Shown here in pieces: positions 36,037-45,857 of a stretch of 64,000 bases of DNA. Position 1 is the stretch's first letter; each line of letters opens with the position of its first letter. Source of the DNA: Polyangiaceae bacterium (lineage in GTDB: Bacteria > Myxococcota_A > Polyangia > Polyangiales > Polyangiaceae). The DNA lies in contig JADLFU010000144.1 in NCBI GenBank assembly GCA_020849655.1, forward strand, positions 28,220-92,219. The letters are read 5' to 3'. Position numbers and translations under genes: made by a program. The notes under the pieces are model-generated. The model worked only from the letters and a program-made list of their open reading frames with translations. It was not told where the DNA came from and did no database searches.

Positions 36037-39000
36037 GTGACCCGCCAGGAAATGGTGCAAGATGCGGCCGTGCCCGAGGCACGGGAGGACAGCGAAGCCG
36101 CGCCCGACGTCGACGCCCTCGGTGCGACGGAGGTCGTCGCGTCGGCGAGCGACACGACGCCCGACGCGGACGCGCCCCGCGAGGCGGCTGGCGAGTTGCC
36201 GCCGGTGGCCGCGCTGTCGTCCTCGCCCCGCGGCACGGTGGTGATGGGTCAGCCCATCTCGGACACGAAGCTCTCGCCGACGACGGGCGGCGGCTCGCTT
36301 CGGCCGTTCGGCCCGTACGGCGCCGTCGAGGAGCTCTCGTCGCAGGGCGCGATGGGCATCGTCGCGCGCGCGTACAACACGGCGTTCGATCGCTGGGAGC
36401 TCGTGAAGTTCCTGCGAGAGGAGCACGCGGCGCGGCCCGAGCTCGTCCGGCAGTTCGAGCGGGAGGGCAAGGTGCTGGCGAGGCTGTCGCACCCGAACGT
36501 CGTCACCGTGTTCGCGGTCTACCAGCAGGGCGGCAGGCCGTGCCTCGCGATGGAGTTCCTGCAGGGCGAGTCGCTCGGGGATCTCATCGAGCGCGACGGG
36601 CCGCTCCCGATCGAGCGCGCGTCGGCGCTGTTCCTCGAGGCGGCGCGCGGGCTCGCGGCCGCGCACGAGGCGGGGCTGCTCCACCGCGATCTGAAGCCCG
36701 ACAACCTCTTCGTCGTCGCCGGCAAGAAGGGATCGTCGGTGGGCCTGAAGCTGATCGACTTCGGCCTCGCGACGGCCGATCGCGCGGCGGCGATCTCGGA
36801 GAGCAGCCCGCAGCTCATCGCCGACATCGCCGGCGGCACGCCGCTCTACATGGCGCCCGAGCAGTGGCGCGGCGGCGACGCGACGCCGTCGACGGATCTG
36901 TTCGGGCTCGGGCTGTCGTTCCACGTGGCGCTCGCGGGGCGCCTGCCGTTCGACGCGGCGAGCACCGAGGACGTGCGCCGCGCGATGCTGGCGGAGGCCG
37001 CGTTCCCCGACGTGCGCACGTGGCGGCCCGAGGTGCCCCGCGCCCTCGCGGAGGTGGTGGCCCGGGCGATCCACCGCGCGCCAGAGCAGCGCTTCGCGTC
37101 GGCCGACGATCTGGTCGGCGCGCTCGTCGCTGCGCGCGCGGCGGCGCGACCGCGGCGCGTCCCCGGCTCCGGGCCGTACCGCGGGCTGATGACCTTCTCC
37201 GCGGCCGAGCGGGACGTGTTCTTCGGTCGAGACGCGGAGGTCGCCGAGATCGTCGAGCGCCTGCGGCGTGAGCCCGGGCTCGTCGTCGTCGGCCCGAGCG
37301 GCGCCGGCAAGAGCTCGCTCGTGCACGCGGGCGTCGCGCCGGCGGTCCTCGACGGCGCGCTCGGCTCCGGGCTCGTCTTCGTCGAGGCGACGCTCGAGCC
37401 TCGCGAGCGCCCCCTCGCGTCGCTGGCGGCGTCGCTCGGGCGCGCGCTCGGCAAGCCGGAGCGCGATCTCTACTCGTTCCTCGCGGCGACGCCCGCGGGG
37501 CTCGGAGCCGCGCTCGCCGAGGCGCTGCCGGCGGGGCGCGGCGTGCTCGTGGTGATCGACCAGCTCGAGGAGCTGGCGACGCTCGCGACCGACGCGGGCG
37601 AGGTCGGGGCGTTCTGCAAGGCGGTCGGCGCGATGCTGTCGCTCGGGGCGCCGTCGGTGCGGGTCATCGCGACGGTGCGCGCCGATCTGCTCGACAGGTT
37701 GTTCTCCCACGAGCCGCTCCGACCGCTCCTGACGCGAGGGTTCCACCCCGTGCGACCGCTGCGCGGCGAGGCGCTGCGGCGCGCGGTGATCGCGCCCGCC
37801 GAGGCCGCGGGCTACACGGTGGAGGAGCCCGCGCTCGTCGACGAGATCGTCGCCGACGCGGACAAGACCGACGCCGCGTTGCCGCTCGTCTCCTTCGTCA
37901 TGGCGTCGTGGTGGGCGCTGCGCGACGAGGCGACCAAGCTCCTCCCGTCCGCGGCCTACCGCGCGCTCGGCGGGCTGACCGGCGCGCTCGCGCGCCACGG
38001 TGACGCGCTGTTCGAGGCGATGAGCGAGCGGGAGCGGGCGGCGGCCGAGCACATCCTCGTGTGGCTCGTGTCACACGCCGGCACGCGCGTGCGGGTCGAC
38101 GCGAAGTCGCTCGTCGATCCCGCCGCCGTGGGTCCAGGCGCGCCCGCCGCGCTCGCGAAGCTCCTGGCGGCGAGGCTGGTCGTCGAGTCGGGCGGCAAGG
38201 TCGAGATCGTGCACGAGTCGCTCGCGACGAAGTGGCCGCGCCTCTCCGCGCTGCTCCAGGTGAGCGGCGAGGACCGCGCGTACCGCGACCGCGTCTCGGC
38301 GGCCGCGCGCGAGTGGGAGGGCCAGGGCCGGCCGGAGGGGATGCTGTGGTCGGGGGATCTCGCGGAGCGCCTGTTCCGCTGGGTCGAGGACACCGCCGCC
38401 CCGCTCGGGCAGTCGGAGCTCGCGTTCTACGAGGCGGTGCGCCGCCGCCGGGATCGCCGGCGCCTCGTCTCGCGCTCCCTGGTCATCTCGATCACGCTCT
38501 CGGCGGTCATCGTCACGCTCATCGCGAAGCGCAGCGAGCGCGATCTGTCGGCGCGCCTGGTCGCGAGCGAGGCGCTGGCGAGCGCCGCGGCGTCGAGCTT
38601 CAAGCGCTCCGAGGCGCGGCTGAAGCGGGCCGAGGCCGCGATGCGCCTCGCGGACGATCCGCCCGGCGCGCTGTCGCTCGCGCACGAGAGCTGGGAGCTG
38701 CATCACGATCCGAGCCTCGACGTCATCGCGTGGCAGGCGCGGGCGCTCGGGGTGCCGCGGCCGCTCCCGCCGCACCCTCGCGGCGCCACGCTGGTCGCGA
38801 TCAGCGCGAACGGCGCGTGGCTCGCGAGCGCGGGCGCGAGCGGCTCCATCCACGTGCTGTCGTCGACGACGGCCGACCACGCGTCCTTTCGCGCGTCGGC
38901 GACGCCGTACGGGATGCCCCGCGCGCTCGCGCTCTCGCGGGACGGCGCGCGCCTCGCGGTCGGCACCACGGCCGGTGAGATCGTGTCGGCCGCCGGGCCC

Positions 39001-40680
39001 GAGTACCGCCCGGAGCTCGTCGCGCGCTGCGCGGGCAGCGTCGATTCGGTCGCGGTCGCCCCGCGCGCCGTCATCGCGACCTGCCCGGCCGATCCTCGCG
39101 GCGCGGTGCGCGTCGTGCCGAGCTCGCGCGAGGTCTCCGCGCTCACCAAGGGGAAGGTCGTCTCCGTCTCGCTCGCCGACGACGCCGACGTCGGCGCGTG
39201 GCTCACCGACGCGGGCGCGATCGGCGTCTTCTCACCGACGACCGGCGAGACGATGGCGGAGGCGCAGGGGCTCCGTGGCGCGACCGTCATCGCGGCCTCT
39301 CCGCGTGGCGAGCGGCTCTTCCTCGGCGCCGCGGACGGCGTCGCGTACATCGTCGACGTCGGGCGAGGCGCGCTCTCACCGGCGCGACCGCTCGCGGGGC
39401 GCGCCGCGCCGCCCTTCACCGCGCTCACCGCGCTCGACGAGCGCGAGGTGCTGTCGCTGTCGCGAGACGGCGTCTGGCGAACACACGGCGCGGACGCGAC
39501 CCGCACGCTCGGCACCGCGGGGCTCGAGCGCGCGTGCGCGGTGTCGCGCCGGAAGCACGCCGCCGTGATGGTCGGGCGCGGCGGGGAGGTGGCCGTGCGC
39601 TCGACGATCGACGGCAGCGAGCTCGGGAGGCTGCGCGGGGCGACGCTGGACGTGTCGTCGGTCGCGCTCGACGCCGCCGCGCGGCTCGCGGTCGTCGGGG
39701 CGCGCGACGGGGGCGTGCGGGTCTACTCGCTGGCGGAGAGCTCGGCGCTCGTCACGCGCTCGCGCGCCGCGGGCGAGGCCTCGTGCCTGCTCTCCCCGGA
39801 CGGCGCGGCGGCCGCGTGCGCGTCACGCGTGGGGATCGACGCGTTCGTCCTCGACGGATCGATCGGCGGCGGGGCCTCGACGCGCGTCGTCTCTCGCGCG
39901 GAGGGCGAGCAGGTCGTGGCCGTGTCCCCGCGCGGCGAGCACGTCGCGACGTCGACGCCAGCCGGTCTGCAGCTCGACGGCGCGCCGGCCACAGGGGCGG
40001 ACTCGCTCCGCCTCGGCGCGTACTCGCCCGACGGCGCGCAGATCGCGCTCGCGGGGCGTCGGGACGGCGGCGGCCGCGTCGAGCTGCGCCGCGTGGGCTC
40101 GACGAGGAGCGTGGATCTCCCGTCGCCTCCGAACGTGCTGCTGTGGTCCCACGACGGCTCGCAGCTCCTGGTGGGCCTGCTGCAGGGGGGCGTCGCGCTG
40201 GTCGACGCGCTCGGGGGCAAGCTCTCGCGCGTCATCACGCTGTCGCTGCTCGAGGGCGACGCGTCGGCGCTCGCGCTTTCGGACGACGGCGGGCTCGTCG
40301 CGGCGAGCGGCACCTCGGGCAAGATCGTGCTCGTGCGCGCGGACGGCACGCGCGAGCGGCTGCTCGTGAACCTCGGCGCGCCGATCACGTGCGTCGCGTT
40401 CTCCCAGGACGGGCGCGCGGTCGTCGCGGGCGCGACGGCGGCGCGCGTCGCAGTCTCCGACGTCGACGGCGGCGGGACGTTCACGCTGCCCTCGATCGCC
40501 GGCGTCGCCGCGTGCGCGCGCAGCCCGATCGGCGACAGGTTCTCGTTCGTGGGGCCGGACGGGAGCGCGTGGATCCGCGCGCTCGATTTCTCGCCGCTCG
40601 TCGCGCAGCGCGCGCCCGACTCGGCGCTCGACGCGGCGGCGCTCAGCGTCGACACGTGGCGCGGGCTGGGCTGGAAGTTA
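36037..40680 (+). CDS. Ser/Thr kinase fused to STAND NTPase and WD40-like propeller, ending at TTA
   Basis: A 1547-residue protein. The kinase domain (about 95-365) has the ATP Lys in 'WELVKFLREE', HRDLKPDN (H216, D218), DFG and 'GGTPLYMAPEQW'. An nSTAND1-type NTPase starts at 'FFGRDAEVAEIV', with P-loop GPSGAGKSS (419-427) and 'VLVVIDQLEELATL'. A membrane helix lies near 815-831. The last 600 residues are WD40-like blades. In-frame TTA at 40678 follows 'SVDTWRGLGWK' where the propeller ends. With TTA as Leu the frame would stay open to 41559, antisense to a clear PHP gene. Start GTG 36037; ATG 36052 is possible. Confidence 0.85.
40678..40680 (+). other. In-frame TTA at the end of the kinase-WD40 gene, proposed stop
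   Basis: This TTA lies directly after the last propeller residues and 66 bases before the stop of the convergent PHP gene. No standard stop occurs in this frame for another 876 bases. I treat it as the real end. Confidence 0.7.
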
Positions 40681-40746
40681 CCCGCGAGCCCGTCGCCGTG
40701 GCCCCCACACGGCCACCGATCGTCGACGGTCGCCGCCCCTCCCCCG

Positions 40747-42360
40747 CTATCGATACCAGACGGGCGCGGAGACGAGGACGTCCCCGTCCTCCTGGCGCGC
40801 GACCACGAACACGTACGTCGGCTCGCCGACGTCGAGGTCGAAGGTCACCGTGCACGGGTTGGCGCCCTTGCAGGCCGCGGCGTCGAGGCCGTCGCCGCTC
40901 GGGCCGTACAGCGTGACCGCGCCGAAGCCGTCCTTCGCTTGCTTGTCTCTCAGCGTGACGGTGAGCACCGTGGGGCCGAACCCCTCGAGCACCGAGCCCA
41001 TCCAGCACGCGCCGTCCGCGAGCAGCTTCAGGCTGGCCGTGTCGTCGTTGGTGGCGACGGTGCGGTTGGCGACGACGGCGGCGCGGACGTCGATGCGGCT
41101 GAGCGCCGGCGCCCAGACGAGCGTCGCCTTGTCGGAGTCGCCCCAGCCGCCGTGGTGGTTGTCCTCGTTCCACGACGGGGAGACCTTCCAGCCGTTGTTC
41201 AGGATGAGGCGATACTTGGCGAGGTGCGTCGCGAAGGACGCGCCGCCGTTGAACTCCGCGAGACGCACCTTGTCCTGGGCGACCGGGTAGTGTTTGTACC
41301 CGTGCATGTCCTGAGGGTCGGGCGGGTGGTTGAACTGCCCGACGCACGGCCCGCACTTGGCGATCTCCTGGTAGATCTCGGGGATGTTGATCGCCATCTT
41401 GTAGTACTTGTCGGGGAACAGCACGTTGAAGTGCCCCGTCCACTTCGATCCCTGGGCGCCCTCGTAGATGCCGTTCTCCCAGCCGCAGCCGGCGGCGAAT
41501 TTGCCAGGCGCGTTGTGCTTGTTGGCGGCGTCCTGGCAGCTCTTGTACTGCGCGGGTGACAGGTGGTTGTGGTGGTCGGACAGCCACAAGAAGTCGAGCG
41601 GCGGGGCGCTCTTCTTCGCGTGATCGAAGGCCTCGCCGGGCGGCCCGCTGTCGCTGCCGGTCGCGTCGGGCGACAGGTGCGTGTGGGCGTGCAGGCCGCC
41701 CCAGTAGGCGTGAAAGTCTCCCACGACGCAGCCCTTGCGCATCGTGGGGGGCGCGCAGTCGGCGGCGCAGGTCTTCTCTGTCTCTCCCGCGCCGCACACA
41801 CCGTCGCCGCAGGACTGGCACGCGCCGCAGTCGTCCTCGCACGCGGCGCAGGTCTCGCCCGTCGCGCAGACGCCGTCGCCGCACGACTGGCAGGCGCCGC
41901 AGTCCTTGGGGCAGGAGGCGCACGTCTCGGCCGCGCTGCAGGCGCCGTCGCCGCACCCGGCGCATGGCCCGCAATCCTCGGCGCAGCTCACGCACGACTC
42001 CCCCGACGCCGCGACGCACTCGCCGTCGCCGCACGCGGAGCAGGCGCCGCAGTCCGCCGCGCACGACTCGCACGACTCGAGCCCCCCGGTCAGCAGCGCG
42101 CAGACGCCGTCCCCGCAGACGGGGCACGCGCCGCAGTCGGCGGGGCACGTGCCGCACTCCTCGCCGGACTCGTGATCGCAGCGCGCGTCTCCGCACGACG
42201 CGCCGCCCGACTCTCCTGCGGACCCCCCTGCGCCAGCCGTCGTCGACGTGGATCCGCTGCCCGAGCACCCGCCCGCGGGGGCCAGGAGCGCGCCCGACGC
42301 GAGCGAGATCGTCACCGCGACGGCGAGGGCGGCGCGGCCATGCGGATCGACGAGGGACAT
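40747..42360 (-). CDS. Lipoprotein with tandem Cys-rich repeats and PHP-type metal-dependent domain
   Basis: A 537-residue lipoprotein (LAPAGGCSG). Residues about 56-205 hold about six tandem Cys repeats of the form CGDGxC..(G)E.C..C..DCGxC. The rest begins with 'HAYWGGLHAHTHLSPDATGSD' and continues 'FLWLSDHHNHLSPAQ', a pattern of His and Asp typical of PHP or related metal-dependent phosphoesterases, with further metal-site His in 'FNHPPDP'. It probably acts outside the cytoplasm on an unknown phosphorylated substrate. ATG 42360 has GGGAGG immediately before it, which is unusually close. It ends in TAG (…PVWYR). Confidence 0.8.
   Translation of the reverse strand: MSLVDPHGRAALAVAVTISLASGALLAPAGGCSGSGSTSTTAGAGGSAGESGGASCGDARCDHESGEECGTCPADCGACPVCGDGVCALLTGGLESCESCAADCGACSACGDGECVAASGESCVSCAEDCGPCAGCGDGACSAAETCASCPKDCGACQSCGDGVCATGETCAACEDDCGACQSCGDGVCGAGETEKTCAADCAPPTMRKGCVVGDFHAYWGGLHAHTHLSPDATGSDSGPPGEAFDHAKKSAPPLDFLWLSDHHNHLSPAQYKSCQDAANKHNAPGKFAAGCGWENGIYEGAQGSKWTGHFNVLFPDKYYKMAINIPEIYQEIAKCGPCVGQFNHPPDPQDMHGYKHYPVAQDKVRLAEFNGGASFATHLAKYRLILNNGWKVSPSWNEDNHHGGWGDSDKATLVWAPALSRIDVRAAVVANRTVATNDDTASLKLLADGACWMGSVLEGFGPTVLTVTLRDKQAKDGFGAVTLYGPSGDGLDAAACKGANPCTVTFDLDVGEPTYVFVVARQEDGDVLVSAPVWYR
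41745..42195. repeat. Six tandem Cys-rich coding repeats of about 25 codons
   Basis: The repeat lies inside the PHP lipoprotein gene. Each unit encodes CGDG.C followed by three further Cys and an acidic residue pair. The units differ in length by a few codons, which points to old duplication with divergence. They may form a disulfide-bonded stalk. Confidence 0.75.
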
Positions 42361-42399
42361 CCTCCCGAGATCAGCAGGTCGTCGCGGCGGCGTCACCCG

Positions 42400-43965
42400 T
42401 CAGGGCGCGGAGGCACGCAGCCGCGCCAGCTCGTCGAGGAGCGCCGTGAGCAGGAAGGGCTTGTGGAGGAACGCGGTGCGCTCGAGCTCGCCCGCCCTCG
42501 CGCCCCTGTCGTCGACGAAGCCGCTCATCAGCACGACGGGGAGCGCGGGCGCCTCCGCTCGCAGCAGCCGCGAAAGCTCGTGGCCCGTCAGGCCGGGCAT
42601 CACCAGATCGAGGACGGCGACCGCGTACTCGCGCGCGTGCCGGACGGCGCGCGACGCGGCGAGCGGCGACGAGGCGTACTCGTCGACCTCGTAGCCGGCG
42701 TCCCTCAGCGCCTGCCCGACGACGCTGCGGACCATGTCCTCGTCGTCCACCAGCAGGACCCGCCCGCCGTGCGTCGCCTCCCCTCCCGCCTCGCGCGCGG
42801 GCCCGGTCGGCGGGACCACGGCGCGCGCGTTCGTGACCGGGAGCGTGACGCGGAAGGTGGTCCCCGCGTGGGGCGCGCTCTGGAGCTCGAGGCTGCCGTG
42901 GTGCCTGCGCACGATCCCCAGCACCGCCGCGAGCCCGAGCCCGCGGCCCGTCTCCTTCGTGGAGAAGAAGGGCTCGAAGATGCGCCGCTGCGTCGGCTCA
43001 TCCATGCCCGCGCCGGAGTCGCTCACCTCGAAGAACACGGAGTCGCCGAGGGGCACGACGCCGTGGCGCACGCCGACCGGCGCGGGGTGCTCGCTCGTGC
43101 GCCCCGTGGCCACGTGGATCTCGCCGGGGTGCCCGCCCAGCGCGTCGGAGGCGTTCGTGAGGAGGTTCATCACCACCTGCTGGATCTGCGCGGGATCGAC
43201 CGTCACCGGCGGGAGCCCGTCGGCGAGCTCGTAGCTCACCGTCGCGTGCTTCGAGATCCCCGACGCGATCAGGCTGCCCATGTCGACGACCAGCGAGTTC
43301 AGGTCGGCCGGGCGCAGGCGAAACTGACCGCGGCCGGCGTACGCGAGCATCTGGTGGGTGAGGTCGGCGGCGCGCAAGGTCGCGCGCTCCCCCTCGGCGA
43401 CCAGGGCCCGCGCACGCGACGCGGCGGGCACCTCGCGCGCGAGCAGGTTGAAGCTCCCGAGGATGGCGGCGAGGAGGTTGTTGAAATCGTGCGCGATGCC
43501 GCCGGCCATCAGCCCGAGGCTCTCGAGCTTCTGCGCCTGTTGCACCTGCTCCTCGAGGCGCCGGGCCTCGCGCTCGAGCGCCTTGCTGGCGGTCACGTCG
43601 ATCGAGAGGCCCGTGAGCCCCAGGATCTCGCCCGCCGCGCCCCTGCGGGGGAAGTATCGGTTCGACCACGTCCGCCCGCCGACCTCGACCTCGCCCGCCT
43701 GGGCCTCGCCCCGCATCGCGCGCCGGATGGCGTCGACGGCCTCGGGCGACGCCGCGTAGACCTCGTACACCGAGCGGCCCACGAGCTGCCCCGGCGAGAG
43801 GCCGAGCGACATCAGCGCCTGCCCCTCCGACAGCGTGATGACGCCGTCGACGTCGACCGCCCACAGCACGATCGGCATCGCCCCGATCACGGAGTGCAGC
43901 TGCTGGCGAGCCTCCGCGAGCTCGGCGACCAGCGCGTCGTTACCGCCCGTCGTGTCCGCGGACAT
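42400..43965 (-). CDS. Hybrid sensor histidine kinase (PAS-HisKA-HATPase-receiver)
   Basis: A 521-residue cytoplasmic protein. A PAS domain (about 20-125, 'IVLWAVDVDGVITLSEGQAL') is followed by a dimerisation helix with the phospho-accepting His in 'GGIAHDFNNLLAAI', and an ATPase domain with N box 'NLLTNASDAL', G1 'DSGAGMDEPT' and G2 'GRGLGLAAV'. A C-terminal receiver (about 400-515) has the acceptor Asp in 'AVAVLDLVMPG' and Lys in 'FLHKPF'. All key residues are present. The soluble PAS sensor suggests it reads an internal signal. No response regulator gene is adjacent, so its output partner is probably elsewhere. Confidence 0.93.
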   Translation of the reverse strand: MSADTTGGNDALVAELAEARQQLHSVIGAMPIVLWAVDVDGVITLSEGQALMSLGLSPGQLVGRSVYEVYAASPEAVDAIRRAMRGEAQAGEVEVGGRTWSNRYFPRRGAAGEILGLTGLSIDVTASKALEREARRLEEQVQQAQKLESLGLMAGGIAHDFNNLLAAILGSFNLLAREVPAASRARALVAEGERATLRAADLTHQMLAYAGRGQFRLRPADLNSLVVDMGSLIASGISKHATVSYELADGLPPVTVDPAQIQQVVMNLLTNASDALGGHPGEIHVATGRTSEHPAPVGVRHGVVPLGDSVFFEVSDSGAGMDEPTQRRIFEPFFSTKETGRGLGLAAVLGIVRRHHGSLELQSAPHAGTTFRVTLPVTNARAVVPPTGPAREAGGEATHGGRVLLVDDEDMVRSVVGQALRDAGYEVDEYASSPLAASRAVRHAREYAVAVLDLVMPGLTGHELSRLLRAEAPALPVVLMSGFVDDRGARAGELERTAFLHKPFLLTALLDELARLRASAP

Positions 43966-44060
43966 GTCCCCCCCCGGTGTCCCTCCCGTCCACGACGACG
44001 CCAGCCTCGCCTCCCGTGATCTGCGTCATCCCATGACGCTACCACGCCTCGGAGTTCAGT

Positions 44061-45044
44061 TCAGAGGTGCTTCTTCGCGACGTCGGCCCACGTGCCCGTC
44101 GGCTCGAGCTCGAGGTAGCGCCGCCAGCACGGACGCGCCTTGTCGCGCTGGCCGGACGACTCGTAGGCCATCGCGAGGTAGAAGTGCGCGTCGGCGAACC
44201 GTGGATCGACGGCGATCGCCGCCTCGAAGTACCCGATCGCGACCGCCGTCCTGCCGCGCTCGAGCGAGACGTAGCCGAGGTTGTACTGCGCCTCCGGCTG
44301 GGTCGCGTCGCGCAGCAGCGCCGCCTCGTAGAGCGCGACGGCGGCGTCCTCCTCGCCGCGGCGAAAGTGCAGGTTGCCGAGGTTCGTGTAGGCGATCGCG
44401 AGGTCCGGCTCGAGCTCGATCGCGCGGCGGTACAGGCGCTCCGCCTCCTCGACGGTCTCCGGGTGCTCGTCGAGCTCGCTGGCCCGCACGTACAGATCGT
44501 ACGCCGTCTGCTGCCGGTCCGAGCGACCACGGGGGCGGAGCACGCGCACGACGTCGTCGCGCAGCTCGGCCACGCCGAAGTCGAGCAGCAGCTGGCCCGT
44601 CGTCGCGAGGAAATCGCCGGTGTCCGCGCGGACGACCACGCGCTGTCCGTCCGAGGCGACGCGCAGCTCCGCGAGCGGCCGCGTGACCTTCGGGAGCGAC
44701 TCCCGCAGCGCGCGGACGGCGCTCGTGACGTCCCGCATCGCCACCCGGCGATCGAGCAGGCCCTTGACCGTCCGCACCACGATGAGATCGCGGAACGTGT
44801 ACGCGGGCCGGCCGCCGCGCTCGCCGCTCGGGGCGACCACGCCCGCGCGCGCGAGCGATCGCAGGCGCGCGGCCGAGAGCCCCGTCAGCCTCGCGACCTC
44901 GGCGGCCGTGAACAGATCGGTCACCGGCTCCACGCCGGCGATCGGCTCGGGCGCGACGGGGGCAGGCGGCGCCACGCGTCCGCCGTTCGGGCCGAACTGG
45001 ACGTGGATCAGGTTGTCGCGCCCGCCGCTCTTCCGCGAAGCCAT
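44061..45044 (-). CDS. MerR-family regulator fused to TPR repeats
   Basis: A 327-residue protein. Residues about 40-110 form a MerR-type winged helix ('LFTAAEVARLTGLSAARLRSLARAGVVAP', then 'GGRPAYTFRDLIVVRTVKGL'). The C-terminal half has four TPR units ('AIAYTNLGNLHFRRGEEDAAVALYEAAL'). Instead of the usual dimer coiled coil and effector domain it has a protein-binding repeat array, so its activity may be controlled by a partner protein. The ATG at 45044 gives a Gly/Arg-rich N-terminal tail before the HTH. The small gene at 45080 lies just upstream on the same strand. Confidence 0.82.
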   Translation of the reverse strand: MASRKSGGRDNLIHVQFGPNGGRVAPPAPVAPEPIAGVEPVTDLFTAAEVARLTGLSAARLRSLARAGVVAPSGERGGRPAYTFRDLIVVRTVKGLLDRRVAMRDVTSAVRALRESLPKVTRPLAELRVASDGQRVVVRADTGDFLATTGQLLLDFGVAELRDDVVRVLRPRGRSDRQQTAYDLYVRASELDEHPETVEEAERLYRRAIELEPDLAIAYTNLGNLHFRRGEEDAAVALYEAALLRDATQPEAQYNLGYVSLERGRTAVAIGYFEAAIAVDPRFADAHFYLAMAYESSGQRDKARPCWRRYLELEPTGTWADVAKKHL

Positions 45045-45079
45045 CGCCCCGCAGACCCAATCGCCGAGCCACGCGTGCG

Positions 45080-45574
45080 TCAAGCGAAGGCGCGCGCGAG
45101 GTCGAGCTCGGCCTCGATCTCGACCTCGAACGTGGCCCGCCCGGGCGCGAGGGTGATCTCGAGGTGGCACCGCGCGGTGTCGAGCGCGGCGCGGGCGCGC
45201 GAACAAGCCTCACGTCGCGCGATGCGGAGGACGGCCGCGCGCACGTGGAGATCGGACGCGAGCGCCCGCAGCGTGGCGTCGTCGTCCGCGGGGACGATCA
45301 CGCTCGACGTGCCGAAGTACCGCGCGCCGTCGTCGCGCCCCTCCGAGACGACGTCCGCCCGCGCGACCCACGAGAGCGCGAGCCCCGGCTCGACGCGGAC
45401 GAGGCTGACGACGCGGCGCGCGGTGAGGCGCGTGGCGCGCGCCTTGGCGAGCGGAGGACCGTAGAGCAGCACGGCGCGGATCGTCGCGCGCGAGGCGCCC
45501 CCTCGGCCAAGATCGCGCCTGCTCACCCGCGAAAGTTGGCCGCTCGCCGGCCAGACGCGCAGGATCGCGCCCAT
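45080..45574 (-). CDS. Hypothetical protein
   Basis: A 164-residue, Arg-rich protein with no recognised domain, signal peptide or membrane segment. The middle ('VVSLVRVEPGLALSWVARADVV') and the C-terminal part ('CHLEITLAPGRATFEVEIEAELDLARAF') look like beta strands. It lies 35 bp upstream of the MerR-TPR gene on the same strand. The ATG at 45574 overlaps the ATG of the divergent gene in the sequence CATG. A start further inside, at a GTG or TTG codon, may be the true one. Real coding is likely but function is unknown. Confidence 0.5.
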   Translation of the reverse strand: MGAILRVWPASGQLSRVSRRDLGRGGASRATIRAVLLYGPPLAKARATRLTARRVVSLVRVEPGLALSWVARADVVSEGRDDGARYFGTSSVIVPADDDATLRALASDLHVRAAVLRIARREACSRARAALDTARCHLEITLAPGRATFEVEIEAELDLARAFA

Positions 45575-45857
45575 GCACGAGGAGCGCCGTCGCCACGTCG
45601 TCTACACGACCGCGTGGCTCGAGTACCACGTGCGCGGGGGCGTGTGCGTCGCGGTCCGCGAGCGCGGGGCGAGCGAGTTCCTGCGCGGGCACCTCGCGAT
45701 CGGCGCGCCGATCGTCGGCGCGATCCGCCTGGGCGCGCCCACGGAGCGCGTGCCCGGCGTGGGAGACAGCCTCTGCCTCGGCGGCGCGCGCGCGCTCGTG
45801 ACGCCCCGGGTGCGCGGGGTGTCGCGGCCGAGCCGCGAGACGACGCTGCGCTACTGA
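45573..45857 (+). CDS. Small hypothetical protein
   Basis: A 94-residue, basic protein that I do not recognise. It reads as a small beta-rich domain: 'HVVYTTAWLEYHVRGGVCVAVRE', then 'GAPIVGAIRLGAPTE' and 'GVGDSLCLGGARALVTPRV'. It has no signal peptide. Its ATG at 45573 shares two bases with the divergent gene's ATG, and its TGA overlaps the end of the convergent gene by seven bases, so it is packed tightly between two minus-strand genes. A codon-usage check would be decisive, and both this frame and the minus-strand genes look plausible. Confidence 0.5.
   Translation: MHEERRRHVVYTTAWLEYHVRGGVCVAVRERGASEFLRGHLAIGAPIVGAIRLGAPTERVPGVGDSLCLGGARALVTPRVRGVSRPSRETTLRY

Noticed and set aside
34003..38052. 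Very long open frames opposite real genes (for example about 1349 codons on the minus strand)
   Set aside because: In this GC-rich DNA the antisense frames of real genes often lack stops. These translations are Arg/Ala/Pro-rich, have no domains and lie opposite well-supported genes.
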